DNA of 64,000 nucleotides from Spirulina subsalsa PCC 9445 (GCF_000314005.1 NZ_JH980292.1:4500121-4564120), one strand, 5' to 3'; positions 52,617 to 61,396 are shown, counted from the first letter of the stretch. Notes: generated by a model not told the origin, from the letters alone. Numbers and translations are program-made.

Positions 52617-52956
52617 AACTTTACAATTTGCAATACTCGACGTTCCCCTATTGTGACATAATCCCGTCTCTAGCCCCATAGATTAAATGGCCAAAATTTA
52701 GTCGCGACGAGAGGCGGTAGTATCAGGCTTTTAGAGCGGTTGATTGCCCTATCCGCTAGACTGTGATCATGGTCTTGTGCGATAACTGAAGAGCTACGAA
52801 AAGCCCGCGTCGTGGGCGTTTTCTGGCGGAATGCTATGCTTTGCGTGCCGCGTCTCGGGACGAGAAAAGCACGACTCGTCGGGTAGTTTACAGCAATGTT
52901 GCGTTTTCATCCCCATCCCCTTGTGGGTGGGGAGCTTCAACTCCCCCAATTCAGCT
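52617..52956. other. Noncoding region with terminator-like and palindromic hairpins
   Basis: About 340 bases between the divergent ATPase and channel genes. aaaagcccgcgtcgtgggcg with tttt (52799-52822) is terminator-like. Two hairpins follow: ccccatccccttgtgggtgg (52911-52932) and ggggagcttcaactcccc (52929-52946), the first also present at 24102 and 56112. The stretch 52820-52905 is GC-rich with many short inverted repeats. It could be the remains of an insertion-sequence end or a structured RNA; no gene seen. Confidence 0.5.
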
Positions 52957-53766
52957 ATGAGTAATACACCTCAAACACCTTCCCCTCCTCTGCCTTTGAC
53001 TCAGGAGGAGTTAATTCAAGCGATCGCCCAAAGTTTAGGCGAGAAGTTAAATTTAGCTATTGCAACGGACGAATCCCTAGAGGTGATTGCTGATGATACT
53101 TATCCCCGTTATCCCCGGGTGATCTTCGTGCGTAAGCTGATGACAGGAGTCGTGATTGTTTTCCTAATCTATGCTCTCATTAACATCTTTCACGGCGTTT
53201 TTAATGATCATCCCGCTTTTCTCTGGGGGGTGATCTGTTCAGTCGCAACAGTGGCCACAGGGTTAATCTTAATCTTGTTGTTGATCACAGAAATCTTTCG
53301 CGGTGCCGGGAAAGATCATGAACTCGAAATTAAACAAGGCTCTTATACCGTCAAAGAATATCAGTTTATCCCCTCCCTCAACCGTTTTAGTATGGTCTTG
53401 TTTTTACTGGGGATTTGCTTCCTTAGCATCTTATTAGGGTTTGCGAGTCTCTACACCGATTTATGGCGGCATCATCCAGCCCATTTCACGGGCTTACAGG
53501 ATGGCTTTTTGGCGATTTATTTCTCCATTGTCACCTTCTCCACCGTGGGCTATGGAGACATCCATCCCACCTCCCTCTTAGCCCGCACGGTGGCGATTTG
53601 CGAGATTTTTCTAGCGATGTTTTTTAGTTTGGTGGTTCTGTCCACAACTTTATCATGGGTGTTAGCCAATAAACGACAACAACAAGAGATCTCGATTAGG
53701 CAACGGATTCGAGAACGGAAACAGCAACGGGCGCAAAAACCAAAAATAACATCGAGCGAGAGTTAG
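52957..53766 (+). CDS. K+-channel-like membrane protein with TVGYGD filter
   Basis: 269 residues from ATG 52957. A polar N-terminus (about 1-55) is followed by two hydrophobic helices (about 60-84 and 92-116), then a polar loop and a two-helix pore unit: FSMVLFLLGICFLSILLGFA, the pore loop ending in FSTVGYGDIHP, and TVAICEIFLAMFFSLVVLS. The TVGYGD selectivity filter is typical of K+ channels. A basic coiled tail (RQRIRERKQQRAQ) follows. It may form a tetrameric inner-membrane potassium channel; the extra N-terminal helices and lack of a voltage sensor separate it from Kv types. Repeat debris lies on both sides. Confidence 0.85.
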   Translation: MSNTPQTPSPPLPLTQEELIQAIAQSLGEKLNLAIATDESLEVIADDTYPRYPRVIFVRKLMTGVVIVFLIYALINIFHGVFNDHPAFLWGVICSVATVATGLILILLLITEIFRGAGKDHELEIKQGSYTVKEYQFIPSLNRFSMVLFLLGICFLSILLGFASLYTDLWRHHPAHFTGLQDGFLAIYFSIVTFSTVGYGDIHPTSLLARTVAICEIFLAMFFSLVVLSTTLSWVLANKRQQQEISIRQRIRERKQQRAQKPKITSSES

Positions 53767-53864
53767 CCATGTCCTTTTAAGGCGTGGCGGTGGAGCGAGA
53801 CTGGGGATTTATTGAGTCTTTGATTTCCCCACGCTGCGCCAATGGGTGTCAGGTGTCGGGAGAC

Positions 53865-53925
53865 GAGGAATCAAGAATTATTCGCTATTCCCCGTTCCCT
53901 AGCCCAATTATTCAGCAAGCCCGGT
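53865..53925. repeat. MITE-like right-end relic
   Basis: gattattcgctattccccgt, ccctagcccaattattcagc and aagcccggt: the right end of the 6439-type family with its ccccgttccc interior. No left end is clear. Confidence 0.55.
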
Positions 53926-53949
53926 CTACACCATCCACCCCGCTAGAAA

Positions 53950-54291
53950 CTAGGCGGCCACCATCTGAGGACTGAGGGGAATGAGATCGCCATTGGTGGT
54001 CAAACCGAGGAACATGGGGCTATTTTCGGGAATCAATTCACCACTAAGAACACAACGCTCGTCTTTTTGCGCGATCGCCTCAAAAGTGGCTCGAATATCT
54101 TGTCTGGAGAAAGTCGGTCGATAAGTGCCGGATTTCTGCTGAACATAGTTCCAGAGAATATCCCGGATGAGAGCTTGATAGCCCATATTGCCCGAGATAG
54201 CTTTCAGCTTGTCTTTTAACTCCCTCTCTAAGCGAATACTGGTCACTTCCATTTCTGTGGTTGTCTTGCGAGTTTTAGTAGCGGTAGGCAT
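53950..54291 (-). CDS. Ribbon-helix-helix DNA-binding-like protein
   Basis: 113 residues from ATG 54291. A Thr/Lys-rich N-terminus is followed by MEVTSIRLERELKDKLKAIS, an MetJ/Arc/CopG-like ribbon-helix-helix core in which the beta strand EVTSIRL is followed by a helix. A second region (YQALIRDILWNYVQQ) gives the helix pair. The C-terminal DERCVLSGELIPEN holds one Cys. The RHH fold suggests a dimeric DNA-binding regulator or antitoxin; no toxin gene lies next to it. gaggag is 12 bases upstream of the start, a rather long spacing. Confidence 0.7.
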   Translation of the reverse strand: MPTATKTRKTTTEMEVTSIRLERELKDKLKAISGNMGYQALIRDILWNYVQQKSGTYRPTFSRQDIRATFEAIAQKDERCVLSGELIPENSPMFLGLTTNGDLIPLSPQMVAA

Positions 54292-54498
54292 GACGAAAAT
54301 TTTTCTCCTCAAATAGTGGACATCTTCATAATACAAGTGTAGTATGTAAAAGGTAGGTTTTGAGCCGTCTCTTAACCAAAATTTTCCGGCCTAGTTTTAA
54401 ATCCAGTGATCCTCTCCTGTGATTGAATGAACGCCATGGTTAATAAATTTGATTGTTAATAAATTGGATCATCTCTTGTGATTCCGAGGAGGAGTCCT

Positions 54499-54855
54499 GT
54501 GAACCGTCTCTATTCTGCTTATTCCCGCTCGATTACCATCACCACAACCCCGAACCCCCCAATGGAGTCAGGGTCAAATGGGCTAGGGATGAATGCGACC
54601 ATAGATTGGGGCCTGAGTGAGGGATTACAGGCCAGCAAAGAGCGGTTTTTAGCCCAAGTGATGGGATGGTCGGCTGGGGATCTGGTTTTCGATGTCCTCA
54701 ATGATTTACCCCTTGATGAGATCGCAAGATCCCATGATCCCCTCACCCTGCGGCATAGTCTGTTTATCCCCAGTGGCACGCTCCCTAGTGGACTTTTTAA
54801 TTTTAAACCCAAACCCAGAAGCGGTCGGGACAGGTCTAAACCTGTACCCCAATAA
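54499..54855 (+). CDS. Hypothetical protein
   Basis: 118 residues from GTG 54499, chosen for gaggaggag five bases before; an in-frame GTG at 54478 is upstream of that site. A Ser/Thr/Pro-rich N-terminus (ITITTTPNPPMESG) precedes DWGLSEGLQASKERFLAQVM and GWSAGDLVFDVLNDLPLDE, which look like helices. The tail FKPKPRSGRDRSKPVPQ is basic and Pro-rich. I do not recognise a family. A strong terminator follows at 54881, so it is a real transcription unit of one gene. Confidence 0.5.
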   Translation: MNRLYSAYSRSITITTTPNPPMESGSNGLGMNATIDWGLSEGLQASKERFLAQVMGWSAGDLVFDVLNDLPLDEIARSHDPLTLRHSLFIPSGTLPSGLFNFKPKPRSGRDRSKPVPQ

Positions 54856-54880
54856 CCTGAAATGATTCAACAGGCTTTAT

Positions 54881-54916
54881 CCCCCGCTTCACCTGCCACA
54901 GGAAGCGGGGGTTTTA
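54881..54916 (+). terminator. Intrinsic terminator after the hypothetical gene
   Basis: cccccgcttc (54881-54890) and gaagcggggg (54902-54911) form a perfect 10-bp stem followed by tttta. Confidence 0.93.
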
Positions 54917-54973
54917 GTGTTGAGGTGTCGCTTCTCAATTGTCTAAATAACGGCTTAAAAAAGGAGTGTAGCC

Positions 54974-55495
54974 GTGAGTGTGACTGAACTTTTAACAGAA
55001 TCTGTGGTTGTTTTTTCCCAAAACTACCTTCCCCTGAGTCGGATTAATCTCCGACGGGCAATCTTGCTCTTAGTGACCCAAAAAGCCGAACCTCTGGACT
55101 TTTACAGCCAAGAAGGTTGGGAAATTCGTTCCCCGAATGTGGTGTTATGGATTCCCGTTCATATTCGTCTAACGGTGACGCATACCGAACGAGTCTGGAA
55201 AACCCCCCCGGTGACTCGTCGAGAAGTATTGCGCCGAGATCGTCAGACTTGCCAATACTGTGGGAGTCACAAGAAACTGACGTTAGATCACGTTATTCCT
55301 CGGTCAAAGGGCGGAAAACACAGTTGGGACAACGTAGTAATTGCTTGTGAGCGGTGTAATGGTTTTAAAGGCGATCGCACCCCCCAGCAAGCGGGAATGG
55401 AGTTACGCACCCAGCCTAAACCCCCCGCTAATCCTACCCTACTCTTTGCGAACCAATTCTGGAGAAATCACGAATCAGTTAGGGGTGATTTATAA
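54974..55495 (+). CDS. HNH endonuclease
   Basis: 173 residues from GTG 54974, with aaggag seven bases upstream. An N-terminal half with hydrophobic strands (LPLSRINLRRAILLLVTQ, and ILLL) is followed by the HNH core TCQYCGSHKKLTLDHVIPRS, then KGGKHSWDNVVIACERCN. The zinc cysteines CxxC...CxxC and the DHVxPRSKGG box are intact. Members cut DNA as restriction, homing or repair enzymes; in cyanobacteria such small proteins are common and mostly unassigned. No restriction or methylase partner is nearby. Confidence 0.85.
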   Translation: MSVTELLTESVVVFSQNYLPLSRINLRRAILLLVTQKAEPLDFYSQEGWEIRSPNVVLWIPVHIRLTVTHTERVWKTPPVTRREVLRRDRQTCQYCGSHKKLTLDHVIPRSKGGKHSWDNVVIACERCNGFKGDRTPQQAGMELRTQPKPPANPTLLFANQFWRNHESVRGDL

Positions 55496-55565
55496 CCAGT
55501 CAATTAATTATCAATTATCAATTCTCCACATCCAACAATCCCCTTTCAAGTGCAACTCGCGATCG

Positions 55566-55961
55566 ATGTTAAAGCTAACTTATACGGAAAACGGATTTTA
55601 TTTAGAACAGTTGACTGTTTCCTTAGAAAACTGGGTGACAGCACGGATGCTCTTAGCCTTGCGTTCCGCGACTTCGATTATGATTGAACCCTCCACCGCC
55701 TCCTTTTTGTTACCCGCCAATTTGCCCCAGTGGAGTGAATTGGAACGTTTAGCGATTTCAACAGAAGGCTACGCCAACACCATCACTCTAGCGCGCTGTG
55801 ACAATGAGTGCCGAGAAGTCTGTTTACAAGGAACTTGGGTCGTTTCAGAGCCAGAGAGTGAAGAGGGGATCTTTATTGCCCATTTAAGTGATGGTCTAGA
55901 GCATTTTCTCTATCAACTGTGGCGAGAAGCAGAACGGCTCACCCTACCTACGGGAGATTAA
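55566..55961 (+). CDS. Conserved-looking alr0784-type hypothetical protein (family not certain)
   Basis: 131 residues from ATG 55566. A mixed alpha-beta pattern: YTENGFYLEQLTVSLENWVT, then RMLLALRSATSIMIEPSTAS and IAHLSDGLEHFLYQLWREAE at the end. The composition and spacing look like a true cytoplasmic cyanobacterial protein; I do not recognise the fold. It follows the HNH gene by 70 bases in the same direction, so it could be co-transcribed. The open frame begins upstream at 55341 but that part overlaps the HNH gene and is not supported. Confidence 0.5.
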   Translation: MLKLTYTENGFYLEQLTVSLENWVTARMLLALRSATSIMIEPSTASFLLPANLPQWSELERLAISTEGYANTITLARCDNECREVCLQGTWVVSEPESEEGIFIAHLSDGLEHFLYQLWREAERLTLPTGD

Positions 55962-56024
55962 CCAAAAAGTTGAGGCAATAGGGAATGGGGAATCGTGATT
56001 AGTGATTAGGAAATTGGGAATAGT

Positions 56025-56055
56025 AAAAAAGCCAGTAGATTTTCCTTCTACTGGC
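56025..56055 (-). terminator. Intrinsic terminator of acsF
   Basis: On the minus strand gccagtaga, a seven-base loop and tctactggc are followed by six Ts. It lies about 105 bases after the acsF stop. Confidence 0.9.
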
Positions 56056-56160
56056 CTTTAATTCTGTTTTGTTCTTACCCAAAAACTTGGGTTTAAAGAC
56101 TCGTCCTTTTCGGACTGAACGACTCCACCCACAAAGGGATGGAGATGAGAGACAAACTGA

Positions 56161-57237
56161 TTAGAGAACAGTTCCTTCTAGAGAAGTCACATCAATGGGT
56201 TTCATGAAATACAACTTCACAAACTGAACCCCATTGCTTAAGTAATGAGGCAGTTTTTTCAGGAACTTAATCGGAGCGGGAGCGTTAGACTCCTCAATCT
56301 GACGCAACTGCTCATTATTACTCACACAAGTCTCTAAAGACTCATAGAATTTGGGATTATGTACATCTAACACGATGGGGAAAACCCGTCCGGCGGTGTC
56401 ATTGGTTTTGTCAATGACATATTTATCATATTCCCGCGCATCTAAGCCCAAAGAAGCATAGAAACCCGAACGTTGGACATCATTTAAGTACATGGTAGCG
56501 AACACAGACAACAAGAAGAAACGACACCAGAGTTTCGCTTTCCAGTCGTTTAAGAATTGAGGCTGTGCTTTCATGATGGCATCAAAGAAGTCCCCATGAC
56601 GGTTTTCATCTTGACACCAATTTTCAAAGAATTTGAAAATAGGATAAATCCGATTTTCAGGATGTTGCTCTAGATGACGGTAAATGGTGATATAACGCCA
56701 GTAACCGATTTTTTCCGATAAATAGGTGGCGTAGAAAATAAACTTGGGCTTAAAGAAGGTATATTGACGACTCTTGGTTAAAAACCCTAAATCTAAGGTG
56801 AGGTTGAAATCCGACATGGCCTTGTTCAAGAACCCAGCGTGACGGGCTTCATCCCGAGACATGAGTTGGAAACACTCGGCAACCAAGGGGCTAGAGGTTT
56901 TCAGTTTACGAGCCAGTTCCTTGTAGAGCAGGAAGCCGGAAAATTCAGCCGTGCAAGAACGCTCTAAGAATTCAATAAACAAGCGACGGGTTTCACCGTC
57001 GATATGCTCCCAAGATTGATTAAAGTCCTCATCTCGGACAAAGTGCTTTTGATTATAGTCGGCGCGGAATTCTTCTAGTATAGCCCGCAGTTCGTCCTCG
57101 TTAACGGAGATGTCCATTTTGGCCATCTCGTCAAAGTCTGTGGTGTAAAAACGAGGGGTGAGGATTGTTTCCTTGGCGGGAACCTTAACACCGGGACGGA
57201 TTTCGTCAAATTCAGGTTTCTGAACGGTACTTACCAT
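56161..57237 (-). CDS. acsF: Mg-protoporphyrin IX monomethyl ester oxidative cyclase
   Basis: 358 residues, the AcsF length. N-terminus [20 protein letters not shown] is typical. A ferritin-like diiron bundle has the two-Glu/His sets: [20 protein letters not shown], then [11 protein letters not shown] and [19 protein letters not shown] (ENRH). AcsF forms the isocyclic ring of chlorophyll with O2, needing BciE/Ycf54 partners, at the membrane. Cyanobacteria usually carry an O2-high and an O2-low isozyme; this copy cannot be told apart here. Start ATG 57235-57237 is directly after four 13-bp repeats and lacks a Shine-Dalgarno. Confidence 0.95.
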   Translation of the reverse strand: MVSTVQKPEFDEIRPGVKVPAKETILTPRFYTTDFDEMAKMDISVNEDELRAILEEFRADYNQKHFVRDEDFNQSWEHIDGETRRLFIEFLERSCTAEFSGFLLYKELARKLKTSSPLVAECFQLMSRDEARHAGFLNKAMSDFNLTLDLGFLTKSRQYTFFKPKFIFYATYLSEKIGYWRYITIYRHLEQHPENRIYPIFKFFENWCQDENRHGDFFDAIMKAQPQFLNDWKAKLWCRFFLLSVFATMYLNDVQRSGFYASLGLDAREYDKYVIDKTNDTAGRVFPIVLDVHNPKFYESLETCVSNNEQLRQIEESNAPAPIKFLKKLPHYLSNGVQFVKLYFMKPIDVTSLEGTVL

Positions 57238-57289
57238 GATGTTGTATTGAGATGTTGTATTGAGATGTGGTATTGAGATGTTCTATTTG
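57238..57289 (-). repeat. Four 13-bp tandem repeats abutting the acsF start codon
   Basis: Plus-strand units gatgttgtattga, gatgttgtattga, gatgtggtattga and gatgttctatttg occupy 57238-57289 exactly. On the mRNA the last unit ends in catc directly before the ATG. Confidence 0.9.
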
Positions 57290-57550
57290 GAGGTGTTTTA
57301 TTGATTTTGTGTTGCTCTGAAGCTAATCAGATGAAACCAATCATGGGTTACGACGCTCCAAGTTATAGGGACTTTTGTGATTCTAGATTGCATTCCAGTG
57401 TACCAAGGAGCATGGGGGGGGTTAAGCCTGTTTGTGTTAAGAGTTACAACGATTTTATGAAGTTATGTAACAAAAACCCAGAGGAGATGGATTCTGGTAC
57501 CGCCAGCCTGTAGTTAAAGGGCGGGTCTTTTAGAATAGGAATAAGACAAC
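57290..57550. other. Noncoding region between acsF and the TM2-type gene
   Basis: About 260 bases with no supported gene. It must hold the acsF promoter (minus strand) and the TM2 gene promoter. A 70-codon frame at 57301 has neither motif nor start signal. Confidence 0.4.
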
Positions 57551-58069
57551 GTGAGTATGACGGTTTTGGGTTCTATGAATAGTAACACTACCCGAACTGA
57601 GCGGTTGCTAATCTCTTACGCTCTGTGGGCGAGTATTTTTGTGGGGATTGGTGGTATTCACCGTTTATACAACGGGAAAATCGGCTCGGGGCTTTTGTGG
57701 TTTTGTACATTCGGTTTGTTTGGGGTGGGGCAGTTTGTGGATTTGTTCTTAATTCCGAATATGGCGGAGGAGTACGATCTCAAGTTGCGGATGAAGTATG
57801 GGGTGCTGCCCAATGGGGTGCCGATGCCGACGGCGACGATTGCACCGACGATGGTCGATACTTCTGGGTCGGATAATTTAAGGGTTCGTTTGCTGAAAGC
57901 GGCTCAAAAGCGTCAGGGGAGAATCTCTGTTACCCAGGCGGTGTTAGAGACGGGGGCAGATTTTGCGGAGGTAGAGGAAGCGTTAATGAAGATGGTTAAG
58001 AAGGGATATGCGAATATTGATAATGATCCGATTAAAGGAACGATTATCTACGAGTTTCCGGAGTTGTAG
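57551..58069 (+). CDS. TM2-domain membrane protein
   Basis: 172 residues from GTG 57551, or 170 from ATG 57557. After a short polar start, ISYALWASIFVGIGGIHRLY is the first TM helix with the TM2 G-G-x-H-R-x-Y motif, followed by NGKIGSGLLWFCTFGLFGVG and FVDLFLIPNMAEEY as the second. The C-terminal part (about 105-172) with RISVTQAVLETGADFAEVEE, ALMKMVKKGYANIDN looks like a winged-helix or SHOCT-like fold. TM2 proteins are widespread with uncertain function. No operon partner is obvious. Confidence 0.8.
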   Translation: MSMTVLGSMNSNTTRTERLLISYALWASIFVGIGGIHRLYNGKIGSGLLWFCTFGLFGVGQFVDLFLIPNMAEEYDLKLRMKYGVLPNGVPMPTATIAPTMVDTSGSDNLRVRLLKAAQKRQGRISVTQAVLETGADFAEVEEALMKMVKKGYANIDNDPIKGTIIYEFPEL

Positions 58070-58142
58070 TAGAGTCGGATGAGGCAAAATAGAGGATATT
58101 GGCTCGACTCGGGCGGTTTTCTCAATTAATACACCATAGTTC

Positions 58143-59237
58143 ATGTCTCTCAATCGTCGCCGTTTTTTCCAATCTTCTACGCTCCTGCTGGCTGGAACGA
58201 CGCTCTCCAGTTGTGGGTGGACTTTGGCTAGTGTAAAGCCTACGGCAACGCGCCAAGGTTCGGCAGATGAACTCTATATTTACACTTGGGCGGGCTATAC
58301 GGATGATGACCTGTTGCAACGGTTTCAGGAAGAAACAGGCATCCGGGCGGTGGCCGATGTGTTTGATTCTAATGAGGCGATGTTAGCTCGCTTACAGGCT
58401 AGTGGCGGGGGGGATTATAGCATCATTTACCCTTCGGATTATATGGTGCAGAAGATGGTGGAGTTAGACTTGCTGCGGGAATTGGATCACGATCAAATTG
58501 TGGGTTTGGATCGGCTGTTTCCCCGTTTCCAGAATCCGGTTTATGATCCCCACAATCGTTATAGTATTCCCTTAAGTTGGGGGACAACGGGGTTGATTTA
58601 TAATCGGACTCAACTGTTGGAACCGCCTCAAGATTGGGATTATCTCTGGGAACATCAGGGGGATTTGCGTAAGCGGATTACGCTGTTAAATGATGTGCGG
58701 GAGGTGATTGGGGCTACGTTGCGATCGCTGGGTTATTCTTACAATTCTACTGACCCTGAAGCCCTAGAGGCGGCGTATCAGAAGCTAAGGGATTTAAAAC
58801 CTGCGATCGCTTCCTTTACTTCTGATGCTTGGCGCAATCAAATCCTAACGGGGGATCTCCTTGTGGCCATGTGTTATGCTCCCGATGCCAATGAGGTGAT
58901 GCAGGAAAACGAGGATTTGCAGTATGTTCTCCCCCTCAGTGGTTCATCCCTTTGGGGAGATACCTTGGTGATTCCCCGCACGGCGCCTAATGTGGCGGGG
59001 GCCTATGCTTGGATCAATTTCATGTTACAGCCGGATATTGCGGCCGAAATTTGCGATCGCCTCAGTTTTGCCACCCCTAACGAACAAGCCTTTAAGCAAC
59101 TCCCCCGTCGTATCCGCGAAAATGTCTGTTTATTCCCCCCAGAACCCGCCATCGGCAACTGTGAGGGCTTAATCCCCATTGATGAAACCATCAGCGCCCT
59201 CTATGACCGTTACTGGACTCAACTCACCAGTGGTTAA
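58143..59237 (+). CDS. potD: PotD-type spermidine/putrescine-binding lipoprotein
   Basis: 364 residues. The N-terminus MSLNRRRFFQSSTLLLAGTT has a twin-arginine motif (RRRFF) and a lipobox LSSC with Cys24, so export by Tat and lipidation are likely. The mature protein shows family landmarks: LYIYTWAGYTDDDLLQRFQE, ASGGGDYSIIYPSDYMVQKM, IPLSWGTTGLIYNR and LPLSGSSLWGDTLVIPRTA. It should bind polyamines in the periplasm and deliver them to an ABC permease. potB follows at 282 bases, after repeats; potA and potC are absent here. Confidence 0.92.
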   Translation: MSLNRRRFFQSSTLLLAGTTLSSCGWTLASVKPTATRQGSADELYIYTWAGYTDDDLLQRFQEETGIRAVADVFDSNEAMLARLQASGGGDYSIIYPSDYMVQKMVELDLLRELDHDQIVGLDRLFPRFQNPVYDPHNRYSIPLSWGTTGLIYNRTQLLEPPQDWDYLWEHQGDLRKRITLLNDVREVIGATLRSLGYSYNSTDPEALEAAYQKLRDLKPAIASFTSDAWRNQILTGDLLVAMCYAPDANEVMQENEDLQYVLPLSGSSLWGDTLVIPRTAPNVAGAYAWINFMLQPDIAAEICDRLSFATPNEQAFKQLPRRIRENVCLFPPEPAIGNCEGLIPIDETISALYDRYWTQLTSG

Positions 59238-59490
59238 GTGGGGGAGGGGGAGCAGGGGAGAGGTAATAAGCAACCTGAACAAGTTAAGCTTGTGTGCATT
59301 TTGTCAAGTCCCATATATAGCGTCCAATAAATTGGACAACAGTATTTTTTATAGAGTCTTCAATTTTGGACACAACCGGATTTTCCCGACTCCCCTGTTC
59401 CTTCCCGTTCCCTGTTCCCTTGACTTCTAACGTTGAGCCTTAACTTGTCAAGATTGGGTAATAGGTAATAATTATCAACTCCCGATACCC
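59238..59490. repeat. Dispersed repeats between potD and potB
   Basis: A short inverted repeat (cgtccaataaattggac near 59321) precedes the block ttggacacaaccg, gttccctgttcccttgactt, ctaacgttgagccttaactt, gtcaagattg shared with 23100-23190 and in part with 38775. This puts potB more than 280 bases after potD and might carry its own promoter. Confidence 0.6.
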
Positions 59491-59518
59491 TGTTCAAGGA
59501 TTGCTATATTGATTGATT

Positions 59519-60391
59519 ATGCTTGATCCCCAACCCCCCTTAGAAAAACCCTCCCAACCTTGGTTAGGCCTTTCGATCCTCCTCGGGCCGCCCGGATTGT
59601 GGCTGTTATTACTCCTTGTCTTACCCACCCTCATTATTGTGGAATTGAGTCTAGTTCCCAATATCCACCCCGGAGAAGTGGTCAATCCCAGTGGACTGGA
59701 TAACTATTTCCGGGTGTTTGATGGGATTAATCTCAAGGTTTTAGGACGTTCTCTCCTCTTCGCCTCCGGCTCCACCCTCCTCTGTCTCCTCCTTGGGTTT
59801 CCCGTGGCCTACTGGATTGCTCAAATGTCGCCCCCACGTTGGCGGAATCTGCTGTTGTTGGGGTTTATCCTCCCCCTGTGGACTTCTTCCCTCCTGCGAA
59901 CCTACGCTTGGATCACCATTCTCCGCCCCACAGGACTCCTCAACACCATCCTAACCAGTGTGGGACTCCCGGCCTTAGAATTGCTCAATCGTACCCCGGC
60001 TGTGTTTATTGGCATGGCCTACAGTTATTTACCCTATATGGTTTTAATCCTCTATGCGTCTTTAGAGAAATTAGATCGGGAACTTCTCGAAGCGTCGGCT
60101 GATTTAGGCGCAAATCCCCTCGAAACCTTTTGGAAAGTGACTATCCCCCAAACCTTCCCCGGTATTGCGGCCGCTTCCCTATTGGTGTTTATTTCGGGAT
60201 TGGGGGATTTTGTCGATCCTGAACTGTTGGGGGGTGCGTCCAGTATGACCATTTCTAGGCTGATTTATAACCAATTTTTAGGGGCTTCTCGCAATTGGGG
60301 GTTTGGTTCGGCTTTGAGTACCGTGTTAATTGTAGCCGTGAGTGTGGCGATCGCACTTTTAATTAAATATGGCGATCGCGAATCCATCTAA
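59519..60391 (+). CDS. potB: PotB-type polyamine ABC transporter permease
   Basis: 290 residues from ATG 59519. Six hydrophobic helices and the binding-protein-dependent transport motif EASADLGANPLETFWKVTIP (EAA loop) are present, with PTLIIVELSLVPNIHPGEVV near the start and YSYLPYMVLILYASLEKLD. It is the PotB side of a PotABCD system. The required PotC permease and PotA ATPase are not adjacent, so it must pair with subunits encoded elsewhere. It lies in the same direction as potD. HIP1 sites occur in the last codons. Confidence 0.9.
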   Translation: MLDPQPPLEKPSQPWLGLSILLGPPGLWLLLLLVLPTLIIVELSLVPNIHPGEVVNPSGLDNYFRVFDGINLKVLGRSLLFASGSTLLCLLLGFPVAYWIAQMSPPRWRNLLLLGFILPLWTSSLLRTYAWITILRPTGLLNTILTSVGLPALELLNRTPAVFIGMAYSYLPYMVLILYASLEKLDRELLEASADLGANPLETFWKVTIPQTFPGIAAASLLVFISGLGDFVDPELLGGASSMTISRLIYNQFLGASRNWGFGSALSTVLIVAVSVAIALLIKYGDRESI

Positions 60392-60409
60392 TCGTTGATT
60401 GGGAATTAA

Positions 60410-61150
60410 TCACCAACCCCCCAACAGCGTCCGTTGTTGCCACAACATAAACATCCCACTACAGGCGACAAACGCAATAGCAAAACGGCGGAATTGTTGG
60501 TCACTAATCCGCTTTAACACCCGTTGCCCCAACCAATTCCCCGGCAGCGCCGCCACCCCCAAAATAATCCCATAGCCCAAATGTTCCGTCGTCAACACCC
60601 CGAACCCCCCATAGGCGAGAATTTTCACCAGATGAACCAGTAAAATATTCAAAGATTTGGTCGCCAGCATTTGCTCCTTCATTAACCCCGCACTAAGATA
60701 AAACGGGTGTAGCACCGGCCCGGTACTACCAATTAAACCCGACAGCAACGCATAAACCAAAGCCACCGGGAGAAAATACCACGCCTTGACCTCAAAATGC
60801 TGAACTTGTCGCTCCAAAACCATCGCCACCACCGACGTTAATAAAAACAGTGCCAGCAACACCGACAACCAAGCAATCTGAGTGCGGCTAAACAAAAACG
60901 CCCCGATAATACTACCAACAATGCCCCCCGGCACATACCAACGGGTAATAGACCAATCCACCTCTTGCCAATAAATCACCGTCCGTTGAGCATTCCCAAA
61001 CAACATTCCCACCGTAATAATCGGCGGAATAGCCGTCGCATCCACCAACAAACTCAACACGGGAATTAAAACTAACGGACTCCCCCCACCAATCAAGCTA
61101 CTAATAAACCACGCCAGACTACTGGCAAACACTAACCCGAAAATGATCAC
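60410..61150 (-). CDS. TauE/SafE-family membrane protein (sulfite or organosulfur exporter)
   Basis: 246 residues, start GTG at 61148-61150 preceded by caggaa at the right spacing. About eight hydrophobic helices with the family motifs GGGSPLVLIPVLSLLV near the N-terminus and GSTGPVLHPFYLSAGLMKEQ in the middle. TauE/SafE proteins export sulfite, sulfoacetate or other anions; the substrate cannot be told. It is convergent with potB, stop to stop separated by 18 bases. Confidence 0.87.
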   Translation of the reverse strand: MIIFGLVFASSLAWFISSLIGGGSPLVLIPVLSLLVDATAIPPIITVGMLFGNAQRTVIYWQEVDWSITRWYVPGGIVGSIIGAFLFSRTQIAWLSVLLALFLLTSVVAMVLERQVQHFEVKAWYFLPVALVYALLSGLIGSTGPVLHPFYLSAGLMKEQMLATKSLNILLVHLVKILAYGGFGVLTTEHLGYGIILGVAALPGNWLGQRVLKRISDQQFRRFAIAFVACSGMFMLWQQRTLLGGW

Positions 61151-61196
61151 AGTTTTCCTGAGAGTCCCTTTTTCATTTCTGCTTTTCTTATTTTAA

Positions 61197-61308
61197 GGGA
61201 ACAGCGAACGGGGAGCAGGGAACGGGGGGAGAGGGAAAGACGAGGAATTAAGACCTATTACCCATTACCTACTCCCTATTCCCTAGCCCAGTTATTCAGC
61301 AAGCCCTA
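61197..61308. repeat. MITE-like relic before gcvT
   Basis: gggaacagcgaacggggagc, a purine-rich run, cctattacccattacctac and the right end cagttattcagcaagcccta. The left end is not clear. Confidence 0.6.
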
Positions 61309-61396
61309 TCTAGCGGCTGAACTTGTCACCAATGCAGCGAATCCCGTTAACATATGAAACATTACGCAATCAACTTTGGTTTAGGGAAAATAATTC

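Noticed and set aside
53950-54855. RHH protein and following hypothetical as a toxin-antitoxin pair
   Set aside because: They are on opposite strands, 207 bases apart, and the hypothetical shows no toxin motif.
57301-57513. 70-codon plus-strand frame between acsF and the TM2 gene
   Set aside because: No motif, no ribosome site and unusual composition; it occupies the likely promoter region.
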